The notes under the pieces are model-generated. The model did not search any database, was not told the DNA's origin, and worked only from the letters and a program-made list of their open reading frames with translations. The position numbers and the translations under genes are program-made. Of a stretch of DNA of 53,950 nucleotides, positions 38,188-46,151 are shown piece by piece (position 1 is the first letter of the stretch; every line of letters begins with the position of its first letter). Source of the stretch: Phycisphaerales bacterium (GTDB lineage: Bacteria > Planctomycetota > Phycisphaerae > Tepidisphaerales > Tepidisphaeraceae); assembly GCA_020853095.1 (NCBI GenBank), contig JADYZN010000054.1:1-53950 (forward strand). Reading direction: 5' to 3'.

Positions 38188-40401
38188 ATGCTGCGACTGC
38201 CTCGGTTCATGCCCGCATTGACGATTGCCTGCTCGATGGCGCTTCCGGTTGTTTACGGATCGCCCCTGCTGGCCCAGGATACACCACCTGCCAACAACGC
38301 CGACCAGGGCGCGCCCGTTGACGCGGCGTTGCGCACCGACGTCGATAATTATTGGCATTATGGCAAGATCGCCCGATACGACCTTGCGGCCGCTGAGGGG
38401 CAGAAGATCGTTGCCCGCAAGGATCAACCGCAGGCGGTGTTGGCCGCATTCGAGGCGGTTTCCGCTGCGCATCAGGACAACCTTGACCAGTGGCTGCTGC
38501 GCTGGCAGGGGGTTGATGCGATGCGGGATGTCACCACGCAGATCATCAATGTGTTGGCCGAGGGGTATCGTCAGCGGCGAGCCGACCTGACCTTTATCGA
38601 ACAGAACATTCAACGGTTGTCGGTCAATCAACGCGCCTACGCGCTGGCGTTGGGCCGGCTTCGCGAAAGCGGCGAGCTGGCCGTGCCGTTGATGGTGGAT
38701 TATCTGAGGGATTCATCCAAGCGAGAATATCAGCCGGCCATCCGCCGGGCGTTGCGCGATTTCGGCAGGTTGGCATTGAACCCGCTGACGGCCGCCACAT
38801 ACATGAAAGACGACCAGACCCTGACGACGGTCGTCGCGATTCTGGGTGACATCGGCTACGACTCGGCGGTGCCGTACCTGGCCCGGTTGGCCAATGGCAA
38901 GGATGTGCCCGAAGGGGTTCGATCCGCCGCCGCGCAGGCGCTCATCCAGATGGGCGCGGGCGAGGCGAACAAACTCGACGCCGCCCAGTTGTTTTACGGG
39001 CTGGCGGAAAAATTCTATTACAACACCTCGACGATCACCCCTGATTCCCGCAATCCTTCCTCGTTCGTCTGGTACTGGGATGATCAAAAGGGACTGTTCA
39101 AGAAGGATGTTCCACCCCAGATTTTCAATGACATCATGGCGATGCGAAGCTGTGAGGAATCGCTGCGGCTGGACAATTCCAACAAGCCGGCCGTCAGTCT
39201 CTGGCTCGCCTCCGATTACAAGCGAGAGGCCGATCTGCCACAGGGCGCCACCGACCCGACGCGAGGCGACAATTCGCCGTCGGCCCATTATTACGGTGTC
39301 GCCGCCGGCACGCGGTATCTGGGCGATGTGCTGTCGCGGGCGATGAAAGATCGCAACTCGGCCGTCGCATTGCGATCATTGAAGTCTTTGGAAGAGATCG
39401 CCGGAGCGAGCAATCTGCTCAGTGAAGAGGGCAGCCCGGTGATCGGCGCCCTGGAATATCCCGATCGGCTGGTGCGTTTTGAGGCCGCTTTCACGGTGGC
39501 ATCGGCGTTGCCGCAACAGGGATTCAATGGTCAAAACCGCGTGGTGCCGATCCTGGCCGAGGCGGTTTCGCAGACCGGCCGGCCGCAGGTGCTGCTGGTG
39601 CTTCCTTCGCAGGATGAATTAAATCAATACACCGATGCGTTGAAGGGTGATTATGGCGTGGCCGGCGCCACCAGCGCGCAGGCCGCCGTCAACCAGGCCA
39701 ATGCGTTGCCTTCGGTGGATGTGGTGGTCGTTTCCGAAGACCTCGGCGGGCAGATCGACCAGTTGAGGGCGTTGATGGGCCAGGACCAGAAGCTCCAGTC
39801 GGCTCCGCTGGTGGTCATCACCAAGACCGGCGCTTCGCCGTTCGTCTCCATGGCCGCCACCAACAAGATGATTGTCGTCACGCAGGCGAACGATGCGGCC
39901 GCATTGAAGCCGGTCATCAACGAAGCGCGCGGGCGAAGCATGTCGTTGCCGATGGATGAGGCGCTGGCCACCGCCTATGCCAAACGCGCCGCCGAATTGC
40001 TGGGCCGGTTGGCGATCAGCCGCGGCCAGGTGCTGGACGTTTCAGTTGCCCAGCCGACGTTGCTGGCTTCATTGAACGACAGCCGGGCCGACCTTGTTAA
40101 ATCGGTCGCGGATGTGCTGGCGTTGATCCATTCCAAAGAAGCCCAGGTCGGTCTGTTCACCAAGGCCGCCGACGAAAAGACCGCCAATAACGTGAAAGTC
40201 GCCTGCTATAAGAGCCTGGCCACCAATGCCAAGTTCTTCGGCAATCAGTTGGATGAGGTGCACATCGCTGAATTGCAAAAAGTGGTCACGAGCGCGGCCG
40301 ATCTGAACGTTCGATCTGCCGCCGCCGAGGCCCGTGGCGCGTTGAATCTTCCGGCCGATCAGGCGGCTGAACTGATTTTGTCCCAGGCCAACGGCGGCTA
40401 A
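38188..40401 (+). CDS. Secreted HEAT-repeat protein with a degenerate receiver-like domain
   Basis: 737 residues from the ATG at 38188 (GGAGG at 38175-38179). A signal peptide (MPALTIACSMALPVVYGSPLLA region) leads to helical, HEAT-like repeats in the N-terminal half, for example LNPLTAATYMKDDQTLTTVV and YDSAVPYLARLANGKDVP. Around residues 470-580 a CheY-like alternation appears: VLLVLPSQDELNQYTDAL, then DVVVVSEDLGGQ, then PLVVITKTG, with Ser where the phospho-acceptor Asp would sit. Helical repeats follow to the C-terminus. The protein is probably periplasmic or surface-located, so a receiver fold would be structural. Function unknown. Confidence 0.75.
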   Translation: MLRLPRFMPALTIACSMALPVVYGSPLLAQDTPPANNADQGAPVDAALRTDVDNYWHYGKIARYDLAAAEGQKIVARKDQPQAVLAAFEAVSAAHQDNLDQWLLRWQGVDAMRDVTTQIINVLAEGYRQRRADLTFIEQNIQRLSVNQRAYALALGRLRESGELAVPLMVDYLRDSSKREYQPAIRRALRDFGRLALNPLTAATYMKDDQTLTTVVAILGDIGYDSAVPYLARLANGKDVPEGVRSAAAQALIQMGAGEANKLDAAQLFYGLAEKFYYNTSTITPDSRNPSSFVWYWDDQKGLFKKDVPPQIFNDIMAMRSCEESLRLDNSNKPAVSLWLASDYKREADLPQGATDPTRGDNSPSAHYYGVAAGTRYLGDVLSRAMKDRNSAVALRSLKSLEEIAGASNLLSEEGSPVIGALEYPDRLVRFEAAFTVASALPQQGFNGQNRVVPILAEAVSQTGRPQVLLVLPSQDELNQYTDALKGDYGVAGATSAQAAVNQANALPSVDVVVVSEDLGGQIDQLRALMGQDQKLQSAPLVVITKTGASPFVSMAATNKMIVVTQANDAAALKPVINEARGRSMSLPMDEALATAYAKRAAELLGRLAISRGQVLDVSVAQPTLLASLNDSRADLVKSVADVLALIHSKEAQVGLFTKAADEKTANNVKVACYKSLATNAKFFGNQLDEVHIAELQKVVTSAADLNVRSAAAEARGALNLPADQAAELILSQANGG

Positions 40402-40418
40402 ATCACCGGTCGGCCCTC

Positions 40419-41627
40419 TCAACGGGCCGGCCGATGCAGCCGGACCACGTTTGCCGCCGCACTTGTCAGCAGGGTCGATGCGTTGGCCATCGCCTCATCC
40501 AGCGACATCGGCCCGTCACAGATTGAAAAATAGGCGTCGATTCCCTCATCATACACCGCTTCCGCCCCGGCCCCGATCGAACCGGCGATGGCGATGCAGG
40601 GAATTTGCATCTGTTTGCACAATCTTGCCACGCCAACGGCCGTCTTGCCGGCGGCGGATTGGCCGTCCAGTCGGCCTTCGCCCGTCAGGCACAGGTCCGC
40701 ACCGTCCAGCCGCTGACGCAATCGGGTCGCCTCCATGACAATTTCGATGCCGCTGCGCAGCGTCGCCCCGAAGAACGCCATCATTCCAAACCCCAATCCT
40801 CCGGCCGCGCCCGCCCCGGGCGCCATGGCCAGGTCCGGCCGGCCGCTGCGTTGGGCCAGTTTATGCAATGCCGAATCCAGATATTCGACCTGTTCGGGGG
40901 TTGCCCCTTTTTGTGGCCCGAAGATCGGCGCCGCCCCATCGGGTCCGTACAGCGGATTGCCCACATCGCACGCGACGATGAATTCAACGTGGGCGAATTC
41001 AGACGGTGGAGCGATCGCCGCGGCCGCTCTCCGGCGAACCATCCCCTTGCCATCGGCCGGTTTTTCGGCCGGCGACTTGACCGGACTCACCTTCAACACG
41101 TTGGCCACATCCGCGCCGGTCAATCGACGCCCGCCCGATGAGTAGGGGGTTCCATTTTCAAACGTGATCGTCGCCCCGCACGCCTGCGCGCAACCGATGC
41201 CCCCATCCACCGTGGCGCTGCCGCCGATCCCCAGGATGACTCGTCCGGCCCCCATCTGCACGGCGTGGCGGATCAATTCCCCCGTCCCATAGGTCGTTGT
41301 TCGCAACGGATTGCGCTGATCGGCCGGCAACAGGGCCAATCCGCTGGCGGCCGACATCTCGATGACGGCCGTCGATCCATCGTCGATCATCCCGATGGGC
41401 GCTTCCACCTTCATCCCCACCAGCGGCCCGGTCACCAACCGTTTGACGGTCCTGCCTCCGGTGGCGCGCACCATCGCGCTGACCAATCCCTCGCCTCCGT
41501 CGGCCATCGGACAAAGGTCCAGCCGCGCATCGGGATGGACCCGCCGAACCCCCCGCGCCATCGCCTCGGCCACGTCGTCGGCGCTCAAACACCCTTTGAA
41601 TTTATCCGGCGCGATGACGATGTGCAT
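40419..41627 (-). CDS. Glycerate kinase (GarK/GlxK family)
   Basis: 402 residues from the ATG at 41627. Phosphorylates D-glycerate. MHIVIAPDKFKGCLSADDVA at the start, CPMADGGEG, GTGELIRHA, ILGIGGSATVDGGIGCAQA, and LTGEGRLDGQSAAGKTAVGVA are standard for the family. A ~30-residue Lys/Pro/Ala/Arg-rich insert (after VLKVSPVKS) is not usual. Cytoplasmic; the genes for glyoxylate or glucarate use are not in the window. It lies 29 bases downstream of the DUF4870 gene on the same strand. Confidence 0.92.
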   Translation of the reverse strand: MHIVIAPDKFKGCLSADDVAEAMARGVRRVHPDARLDLCPMADGGEGLVSAMVRATGGRTVKRLVTGPLVGMKVEAPIGMIDDGSTAVIEMSAASGLALLPADQRNPLRTTTYGTGELIRHAVQMGAGRVILGIGGSATVDGGIGCAQACGATITFENGTPYSSGGRRLTGADVANVLKVSPVKSPAEKPADGKGMVRRRAAAAIAPPSEFAHVEFIVACDVGNPLYGPDGAAPIFGPQKGATPEQVEYLDSALHKLAQRSGRPDLAMAPGAGAAGGLGFGMMAFFGATLRSGIEIVMEATRLRQRLDGADLCLTGEGRLDGQSAAGKTAVGVARLCKQMQIPCIAIAGSIGAGAEAVYDEGIDAYFSICDGPMSLDEAMANASTLLTSAAANVVRLHRPAR

Positions 41628-41656
41628 GCCCGTTCCCGCTGAAACCATCCGGCGAC

Positions 41657-42052
41657 TTACTTGATCAGCCGGATCGCCACCGGATACCGATACGCCACCC
41701 CTTCGTTGGCCTTCATCGCGCCCATGATCGAGAAGATCAGGCTCACGATCCACACCGCCGATCCGATGAACGGCCCGATGCAGAAAAACGTGGTCGCCCC
41801 CGCGACGATGTACCCGATCAACACCGTCAACTGGAAGTTCAGCGCCTCTTTTCCCTGGTCGTCCACGAACGGCAGGGTGTCTTTCTTGATCAGCCAGATG
41901 ATCAGCGGGCCGACGAATCCGGTCAGAATCCCCAGCAGATGGCACAACATCCCCATCGTGCGCGCCTCGGGGTTGGGGCCATCACCTCCCGCCGGCGGGG
42001 GGGGATTGGAGGATGGAGTCGATGACGATTGGGGTGGATTTTCCTGTGTCAT
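41657..42052 (-). CDS. DUF4870 membrane protein
   Basis: 131 residues. A ~30-residue Pro/Ser-rich N-terminal tail precedes three membrane segments. MLCHLLGILTGFVGPLIIWL followed by LPFVDDQGKEALNFQ is the DUF4870 signature. Family function is unknown. Its start overlaps the upstream nuclease stop by four bases (ATGA), so translation is probably coupled. Confidence 0.88.
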   Translation of the reverse strand: MTQENPPQSSSTPSSNPPPPAGGDGPNPEARTMGMLCHLLGILTGFVGPLIIWLIKKDTLPFVDDQGKEALNFQLTVLIGYIVAGATTFFCIGPFIGSAVWIVSLIFSIMGAMKANEGVAYRYPVAIRLIK

Positions 42053-42717
42053 GGCTCTGTGTTACCTTTTTTTCGTTCTTCCAGCCAGTCTTTTCTCCAT
42101 TGTGGCATCTGCTGGACGGTGACGTTTGGCCACAATCCCCGCCGTCGCTGGCGGGCATCGGCCTCGGCCGACTCGAATTGCGACTCCAGTGTATGCTTTT
42201 CCCGCCGGTCGGCATACGCATAACCATCCCGAATCATCGCCAGGTTCACGTTGTCGGTGTCCGACAGATACGCATACACCAGCAACCGGCCAAACCGATC
42301 CCTCATCCGCTGCGGGTCCAGCTTCAACAGGATGGTCTTTTTTCCGATCCGTTCCAGCAGATAATCGCGGGCCTGCGTGGACCAGTATTGTTCGGTCTGT
42401 TGATCCCCGAAATTCATCTCCGGCGCATCAACCCCCAGCAGTTGAATCAGCACCTCGTGCGAATCCACCGACACAACCGCCGAATCCCCATCAATCACCC
42501 GGAGCACCACCCCGGATTTGCGATCATACCGGCCCTGGTCGTCGCCATGGTCCCCGAAAACCCCCAGATGATCCACCAGCGCCGCCACCCCGATCAACAG
42601 CAACGCCGCGGTGAGGATCCGCCGAATCTTCCGGCGCCGCAGCCAGCGTCGATGGGCGCCTGAACTTGATCTTCGTCTTCGTGCCGCCAATTCGCCGGCA
42701 TTGTAACGGATGCCCAA
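42049..42717 (-). CDS. Staphylococcal-nuclease-like (thermonuclease) protein, membrane-anchored
   Basis: About 222 residues if it starts at the TTG at 42717; a TTG at 42690 is as likely, and no ATG or ribosome site fits. An Arg-rich start and one hydrophobic segment (ILTAALLLIGVAALV) suggest membrane anchoring or export. SNase fold: SGVVLRVIDGDSAVV, LLGVDAPE, RDRFGRLLVYAYL and NLAMIRDGYAYADRR. Where most members have Arg before the LIG(I/V)DAPE motif (Arg35 of the S. aureus enzyme), this has Gln; the Glu of DAPE and the Arg of FGR are kept. Activity may be reduced. Divergent from lpdA and coupled to DUF4870. Confidence 0.75.
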   Translation of the reverse strand: MGIRYNAGELAARRRRSSSGAHRRWLRRRKIRRILTAALLLIGVAALVDHLGVFGDHGDDQGRYDRKSGVVLRVIDGDSAVVSVDSHEVLIQLLGVDAPEMNFGDQQTEQYWSTQARDYLLERIGKKTILLKLDPQRMRDRFGRLLVYAYLSDTDNVNLAMIRDGYAYADRREKHTLESQFESAEADARQRRRGLWPNVTVQQMPQWRKDWLEERKKGNTEP

Positions 42718-42789
42718 CCGATAATGACAATCCCGCCCCCATTCCCTATGATCCAACCCGATACGCTGGACGTGAACCGGAGAACCCAA

Positions 42790-44628
42790 ATGCCCTCAGA
42801 AATCACCATGCCCCAACTGTCCGACACCATGAGCGAAGGGACGCTTGTGAAATGGCACAAAAAAGAAGGGGACAAGATCAAAGCCGGCGATGAGATCGCC
42901 GACGTCGAGACCGACAAGGCCATCATGCCCATGGAAGCCTTTGAATCGGGCATCCTGGCCCACATCGCCGTCAAGGAAGGGCAGAAGGTCAAGGTGGGAG
43001 AGCTTCTGGCCGTGATCGCCGCCGCCGGCGAAAAGCCCGAACAGGTCAAACAGCACTACTCATCGGCCACCGGGCCGGTGAAAACCGCTCCAGCGCCCAA
43101 TGCCGCTGCTTCACCCAAAACGCCCGCACCCCCGGCGTCCAAACCCACCCCGGCGGCCGCCAAAGGTGGGGCAGGGGGGGCAGGCGGGGAGGCAGGGGGG
43201 GCAGGCGGGGAGGCAGGGGGGGCGAAGGTCAATTACAACTTCGATCTGATCGTCATCGGGGGCGGGCCGGCCGGTTACGCGGCCGCCATCCGCGCCGGCC
43301 AGCTCAAAAAGCGAGTCCTCTGCGTCGAGCGCGACCAGCTCGGCGGAATCTGTCTGAACTGGGGGTGCATCCCCACCAAGGCGCTGCTGGAGAGTGGCGC
43401 CTTCATCCGCCGATTGCGCGATGAAGCCGGCGAATGGGGCGTCCAGTTTGATCATCTGAAGATCGACTTTGCCAAGATCATCTCCCGCAGCAGGGGGATC
43501 GCCGAAAAATTGTCCAAGGGGATCGCCCACCTGTTCCGCAAATACGAAGTCAAACACCAAACCGGCGTCGGCCAGCTTCTGGCCCCCCATCGCGTGAAAC
43601 TGACCGCGCCCGATGGGTCCACGAAGGAATTCACCGCCGACCACGTGATCCTGGCGACCGGCGCGCGGGCCAGATCCCTGCCCGGCATCGAATTTGACGG
43701 CAAAAAAATCATCTCCGCCAGGGAGGCGATGACGCTCCCCAAACAACCCAAAAAGCTCGCCATCATCGGGGCCGGGGCCATCGGGTGCGAATTCGCCGAC
43801 TTCTACAACGCCATCGGCACGCAGGTGGTGATCGTCGAACTGATGGACCATCTTCTTCCTCTTGAAGACACCGATGTCTCGCTGGTCCTCGAACGCCTTT
43901 TCTCCAAACGGGGCATCGCCCTCCACCTGAAGACCAAAACCGACAAGGTGGAAACAAACGCCGACGGCGTCCGGCTGCACTGCACCGGCGGCGATGGGAA
44001 AAAGATCACCATCGACGCCGACCTGGTCCTCATGGCCGTCGGCGTCACCGGCAACGTCGAAAATCTGGCCGACCCGAAGGCCAACCTGGAGCTGTTCAAA
44101 AACCACGTCAAGGTGGACCGCCAATATCGCACCAACCTCCCAAACGTCTGGGCGGTGGGGGATGTCAACGGCCCGCCGTGGCTGGCGCACGTGGCCCATC
44201 ACGAGGCCGTCACCTGCGTCGAGCGCATCTTCGGCGTCGCCGACCACGCCATCGACTACCGCTTCATCCCCGGCTGCACCTACACCCATCCGCAGGTCGC
44301 CAGCATGGGCCTGACCGAACGCAAGGCGCGCGAGGAAAACCGCCCCATCCGCATCGGCAAATTCCCCTTCAGCGCCAGCGGCCGGGCATTGGCCGCCGGC
44401 GAAAGCGATGGGTTCGTCAAGCTGATCTTCGACGCCCAATATGGTGAACTGCTGGGCGCCCACCTGATCGGCGAGAACGTCACCGAACTGCTGGCCGAAC
44501 TTCTGCTGGCCCAGCGACTCGAAGCCACCGAGTCGGAGATATTGGAGACGATGCACCCCCACCCCACCCTCTCCGAGGCGATCATGGAAGCCGCCGGCGT
44601 CGCCGATGGAAGGGCGATCCACCTGTGA
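42790..44628 (+). CDS. lpdA: Dihydrolipoyl dehydrogenase with N-terminal lipoyl domain
   Basis: 612 residues from the ATG at 42790 (GGAG at 42779-42782). FAD enzyme reoxidising dihydrolipoamide in 2-oxoacid dehydrogenase or glycine cleavage complexes. An N-terminal lipoyl domain (~1-80) has the modified Lys in DVETDKAIM, then an Ala/Pro/Gly linker (~95-148) partly encoded by a DNA tandem repeat. Then FAD motif IGGGPAGYAAAIRA, redox pair GGICLNWGCIPTKALL, NAD motif GAGAIGCEFADF, AVGDVNGPPWLAHVA and the catalytic His-Glu region HPHPTLSEAIMEAA. E3 with its own lipoyl arm is known in other bacteria. No E1/E2 genes are nearby. Confidence 0.95.
   Translation: MPSEITMPQLSDTMSEGTLVKWHKKEGDKIKAGDEIADVETDKAIMPMEAFESGILAHIAVKEGQKVKVGELLAVIAAAGEKPEQVKQHYSSATGPVKTAPAPNAAASPKTPAPPASKPTPAAAKGGAGGAGGEAGGAGGEAGGAKVNYNFDLIVIGGGPAGYAAAIRAGQLKKRVLCVERDQLGGICLNWGCIPTKALLESGAFIRRLRDEAGEWGVQFDHLKIDFAKIISRSRGIAEKLSKGIAHLFRKYEVKHQTGVGQLLAPHRVKLTAPDGSTKEFTADHVILATGARARSLPGIEFDGKKIISAREAMTLPKQPKKLAIIGAGAIGCEFADFYNAIGTQVVIVELMDHLLPLEDTDVSLVLERLFSKRGIALHLKTKTDKVETNADGVRLHCTGGDGKKITIDADLVLMAVGVTGNVENLADPKANLELFKNHVKVDRQYRTNLPNVWAVGDVNGPPWLAHVAHHEAVTCVERIFGVADHAIDYRFIPGCTYTHPQVASMGLTERKAREENRPIRIGKFPFSASGRALAAGESDGFVKLIFDAQYGELLGAHLIGENVTELLAELLLAQRLEATESEILETMHPHPTLSEAIMEAAGVADGRAIHL
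43181..43222 (+). repeat. Two exact 21-bp tandem repeats in the lpdA linker
   Basis: A 21-base G-rich unit (43181-43201 and 43202-43222) is repeated exactly, with a partial copy upstream. It encodes two copies of a seven-residue Gly/Ala/Glu linker unit and keeps the frame, so copy-number change would only lengthen or shorten the flexible arm. Confidence 0.8.
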
Positions 44629-44672
44629 TTGGGTCCCCACCGCGACCCGGTTCCCGGTCGACCGGAAATCAA

Positions 44673-44788
44673 TGCGCCACAGAGACACAAAGAGCACGGA
44701 GATCAGAAGGAGAAGGGAGCGAAAAATCAGAACATTCAATTTTTACATTTTGATTTTCTTCTCCGTGTCTCTGTGTCTCTGTGGCACA
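44673..44788. mobile_element. 116-bp terminal-inverted-repeat element (MITE-like)
   Basis: The left arm (44673-44701, beginning TGCGCCACAGAGACACAAAG) and the right arm (44761-44788, reverse complement TGTGCCACAGAGACACAGAG) are near-identical inverted repeats of 28-29 bases around an AT-rich core with no gene. CCACAGAGACACAGAG-type palindromes are recurrent intergenic repeats in several large-genome bacteria. It sits between the converging lpdA and 44858 genes. Confidence 0.65.
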
Positions 44789-44857
44789 TCTCTTCATCCC
44801 CCCGCGGGAGGAGGAATCGGCGGGTGTGGGGCGGGCGATTGGTGATCCGGATGGGCT

Positions 44858-45760
44858 TTATTCTTGCGAACCGGGGTCGTTTGGGGTGCGTGACCTCTCC
44901 ACATCCACCACGACGATCCCGTGCGGGGGGATCGGGAGGGTGAACCGGGAGCCATCCGGTTTGATCGTGGAGACGGGAAACGAAGTTCGCACGGCGATGC
45001 GATGGATCGGGTGGCCGAGGTCGATGGTTGGATGCTCATAGATGTCGCCGTTGCTCTTGATGGCGATGCGGTACGTGTCCGGGGCGCGTTCGCTCATCAA
45101 CAGGCTGAGGCGGGCCTGGTGTCCCGGGGGCTGTTCGCGGGATTTGTGCGACTCAATGGAACACGCGCCGCTCACCTGTTGGATCAATTTCGCGCACGCG
45201 GCCAGGAACGGTTGCGAGGCCGGCTGGAAGTACAAATCCCAGCGAAAGTAAGTGCTGTCCAGGATCTCCATCGGGTCGGATGGGAGGGTCTGATCCATCA
45301 TCGCCGCCGCGACATCCGCGATGAAGGTCACATCGCAGCGGGCGTTGTACAGGCGACATTCCATCGGCCGGGAGCCGTGTACATCGGTCCAGTCCAGATC
45401 GGCCTGGGGCCATTGGGTCAGATCGGGTCCGATCGCGATCAGCGGCCGGCCCGAATCCAACAGCCGCCGGCGCAGCGGTTCATCCAGCAGATGCGGATGA
45501 GGGATCAGCAGCGGGCCATCGGCCTTCTGGAACGCATCGGCATCAACCACCGACTGGATGGGCGCCCCCAGTTGCATCAGTTGCCAGGTCAGCCGGTGGG
45601 CCGACCAGTCGCAATTGACCGGAAATTCGGCCAGATGTCGATGAAGCGCATCATCGGACCAGAGGACCATCGCCGCCGGCTGGAAAACATCGGGACGTAC
45701 AATCGGGAAATTTCCCGGTGCATGCGAAAGCATCTCGTCCGCAACTATCTGCCCGCCCAT
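44858..45760 (-). CDS. Unrecognised protein, possibly 5'-truncated
   Basis: 300 residues from the ATG at 45760. The open frame continues upstream but would run through the tRNA gene, so that part is not coding. Residues ~1-180 alternate strands and helices (FQPAAMVLWSDDALHRHLA; GPLLIPHPHLLDEPLRRRL; GRPLIAIGPD), like the glutamine-amidotransferase-like domain found after the barrel of some glycosidases. The C-terminal ~90 residues are beta-rich (GDIYEHPTIDLGHPIHRIAV ... IPPHGIVVVDVE). The protein lacks a clear beginning for such a domain, so it may be the 3' part of a larger gene. Function not assigned. Confidence 0.6.
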   Translation of the reverse strand: MGGQIVADEMLSHAPGNFPIVRPDVFQPAAMVLWSDDALHRHLAEFPVNCDWSAHRLTWQLMQLGAPIQSVVDADAFQKADGPLLIPHPHLLDEPLRRRLLDSGRPLIAIGPDLTQWPQADLDWTDVHGSRPMECRLYNARCDVTFIADVAAAMMDQTLPSDPMEILDSTYFRWDLYFQPASQPFLAACAKLIQQVSGACSIESHKSREQPPGHQARLSLLMSERAPDTYRIAIKSNGDIYEHPTIDLGHPIHRIAVRTSFPVSTIKPDGSRFTLPIPPHGIVVVDVERSRTPNDPGSQE

Positions 45761-45816
45761 TGCACCTGCAACCTCGGCGCATAATGTTAACTCGATGGGT
45801 CGCGGCGATGGGGTAA

Positions 45817-45905
45817 CGGAGAGGGAGGGATTCGAACCCTCGATGGGGTTTAAGCCCCATACAGCATTTCCAGTGCTGCTCCTTCGGCCACTCGGACACC
45901 TCTCC
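45817..45905 (-). tRNA. tRNA-Ser (anticodon GGA)
   Basis: 89 bases with a full cloverleaf: acceptor GGAGAGG pairing with CCTCTCC and discriminator G at 45817; anticodon arm CAGCA-CTGGAAA-TGCTG, giving GGA; a long variable arm (GGGGCTTAAACCCC-like) typical of serine tRNAs; and T-loop GGTTCGAATCC. The 3' CCA is not encoded. Confidence 0.95.
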
Positions 45906-46049
45906 AAGGCGATTGATCCTTCCAATCCATGAACGGACCTGGAACGGATTTCAAGGGGGGAATTGGTAACAAATTCGCGACAAAATTTCCAGCAGACCGA
46001 GCAGGGCCGCGGGCCGACTTCGCTTTTTTGATGAAACTTGCATTTTTAT

Positions 46050-46077
46050 TTGACACGACAAAAAATTGGGGTATATT
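46050..46077 (+). promoter_or_regulatory. Sigma-70-type promoter of the LacI-type regulator
   Basis: TTGACA (46050-46055), a 16-base spacer and TATATT (46072-46077). The inferred start (~46084) coincides with the first of four phased repeats. Confidence 0.7.
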
Positions 46078-46083
46078 TTGGCA

Positions 46084-46151
46084 ACGATGTCAATATGGCT
46101 ACGATGCCAGATTGACGACGATGCAATTTTGACGACGATGCCGAACATGAG
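46084..46151 (+). repeat. Four 17-bp-phased direct repeats (ACGATG) at the transcription start
   Basis: ACGATG begins at 46084, 46101, 46118 and 46135, exactly 17 bases apart; copies 2 and 3 also share TTGACG at their ends. The array covers the inferred transcription start and the candidate start codons of the regulator gene. An operator array for tandem binding is the most likely reading. Confidence 0.7.

Noticed and set aside
42053-42064. Fifth copy of the 12-mer (GGCTCTGTGTTA)
   Set aside because: It matches at only 10 of 12 positions and lies in coding sequence of the nuclease gene.
42718-42789. Nuclease start at the TTG next to the lpdA ATG
   Set aside because: This would place the start back-to-back with lpdA on its ribosome site, and the extra residues show no family features.
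45761-45925. Extended N-terminus for the 44858 gene
   Set aside because: The extension passes through the complete tRNA-Ser gene, so translation from there is not credible.
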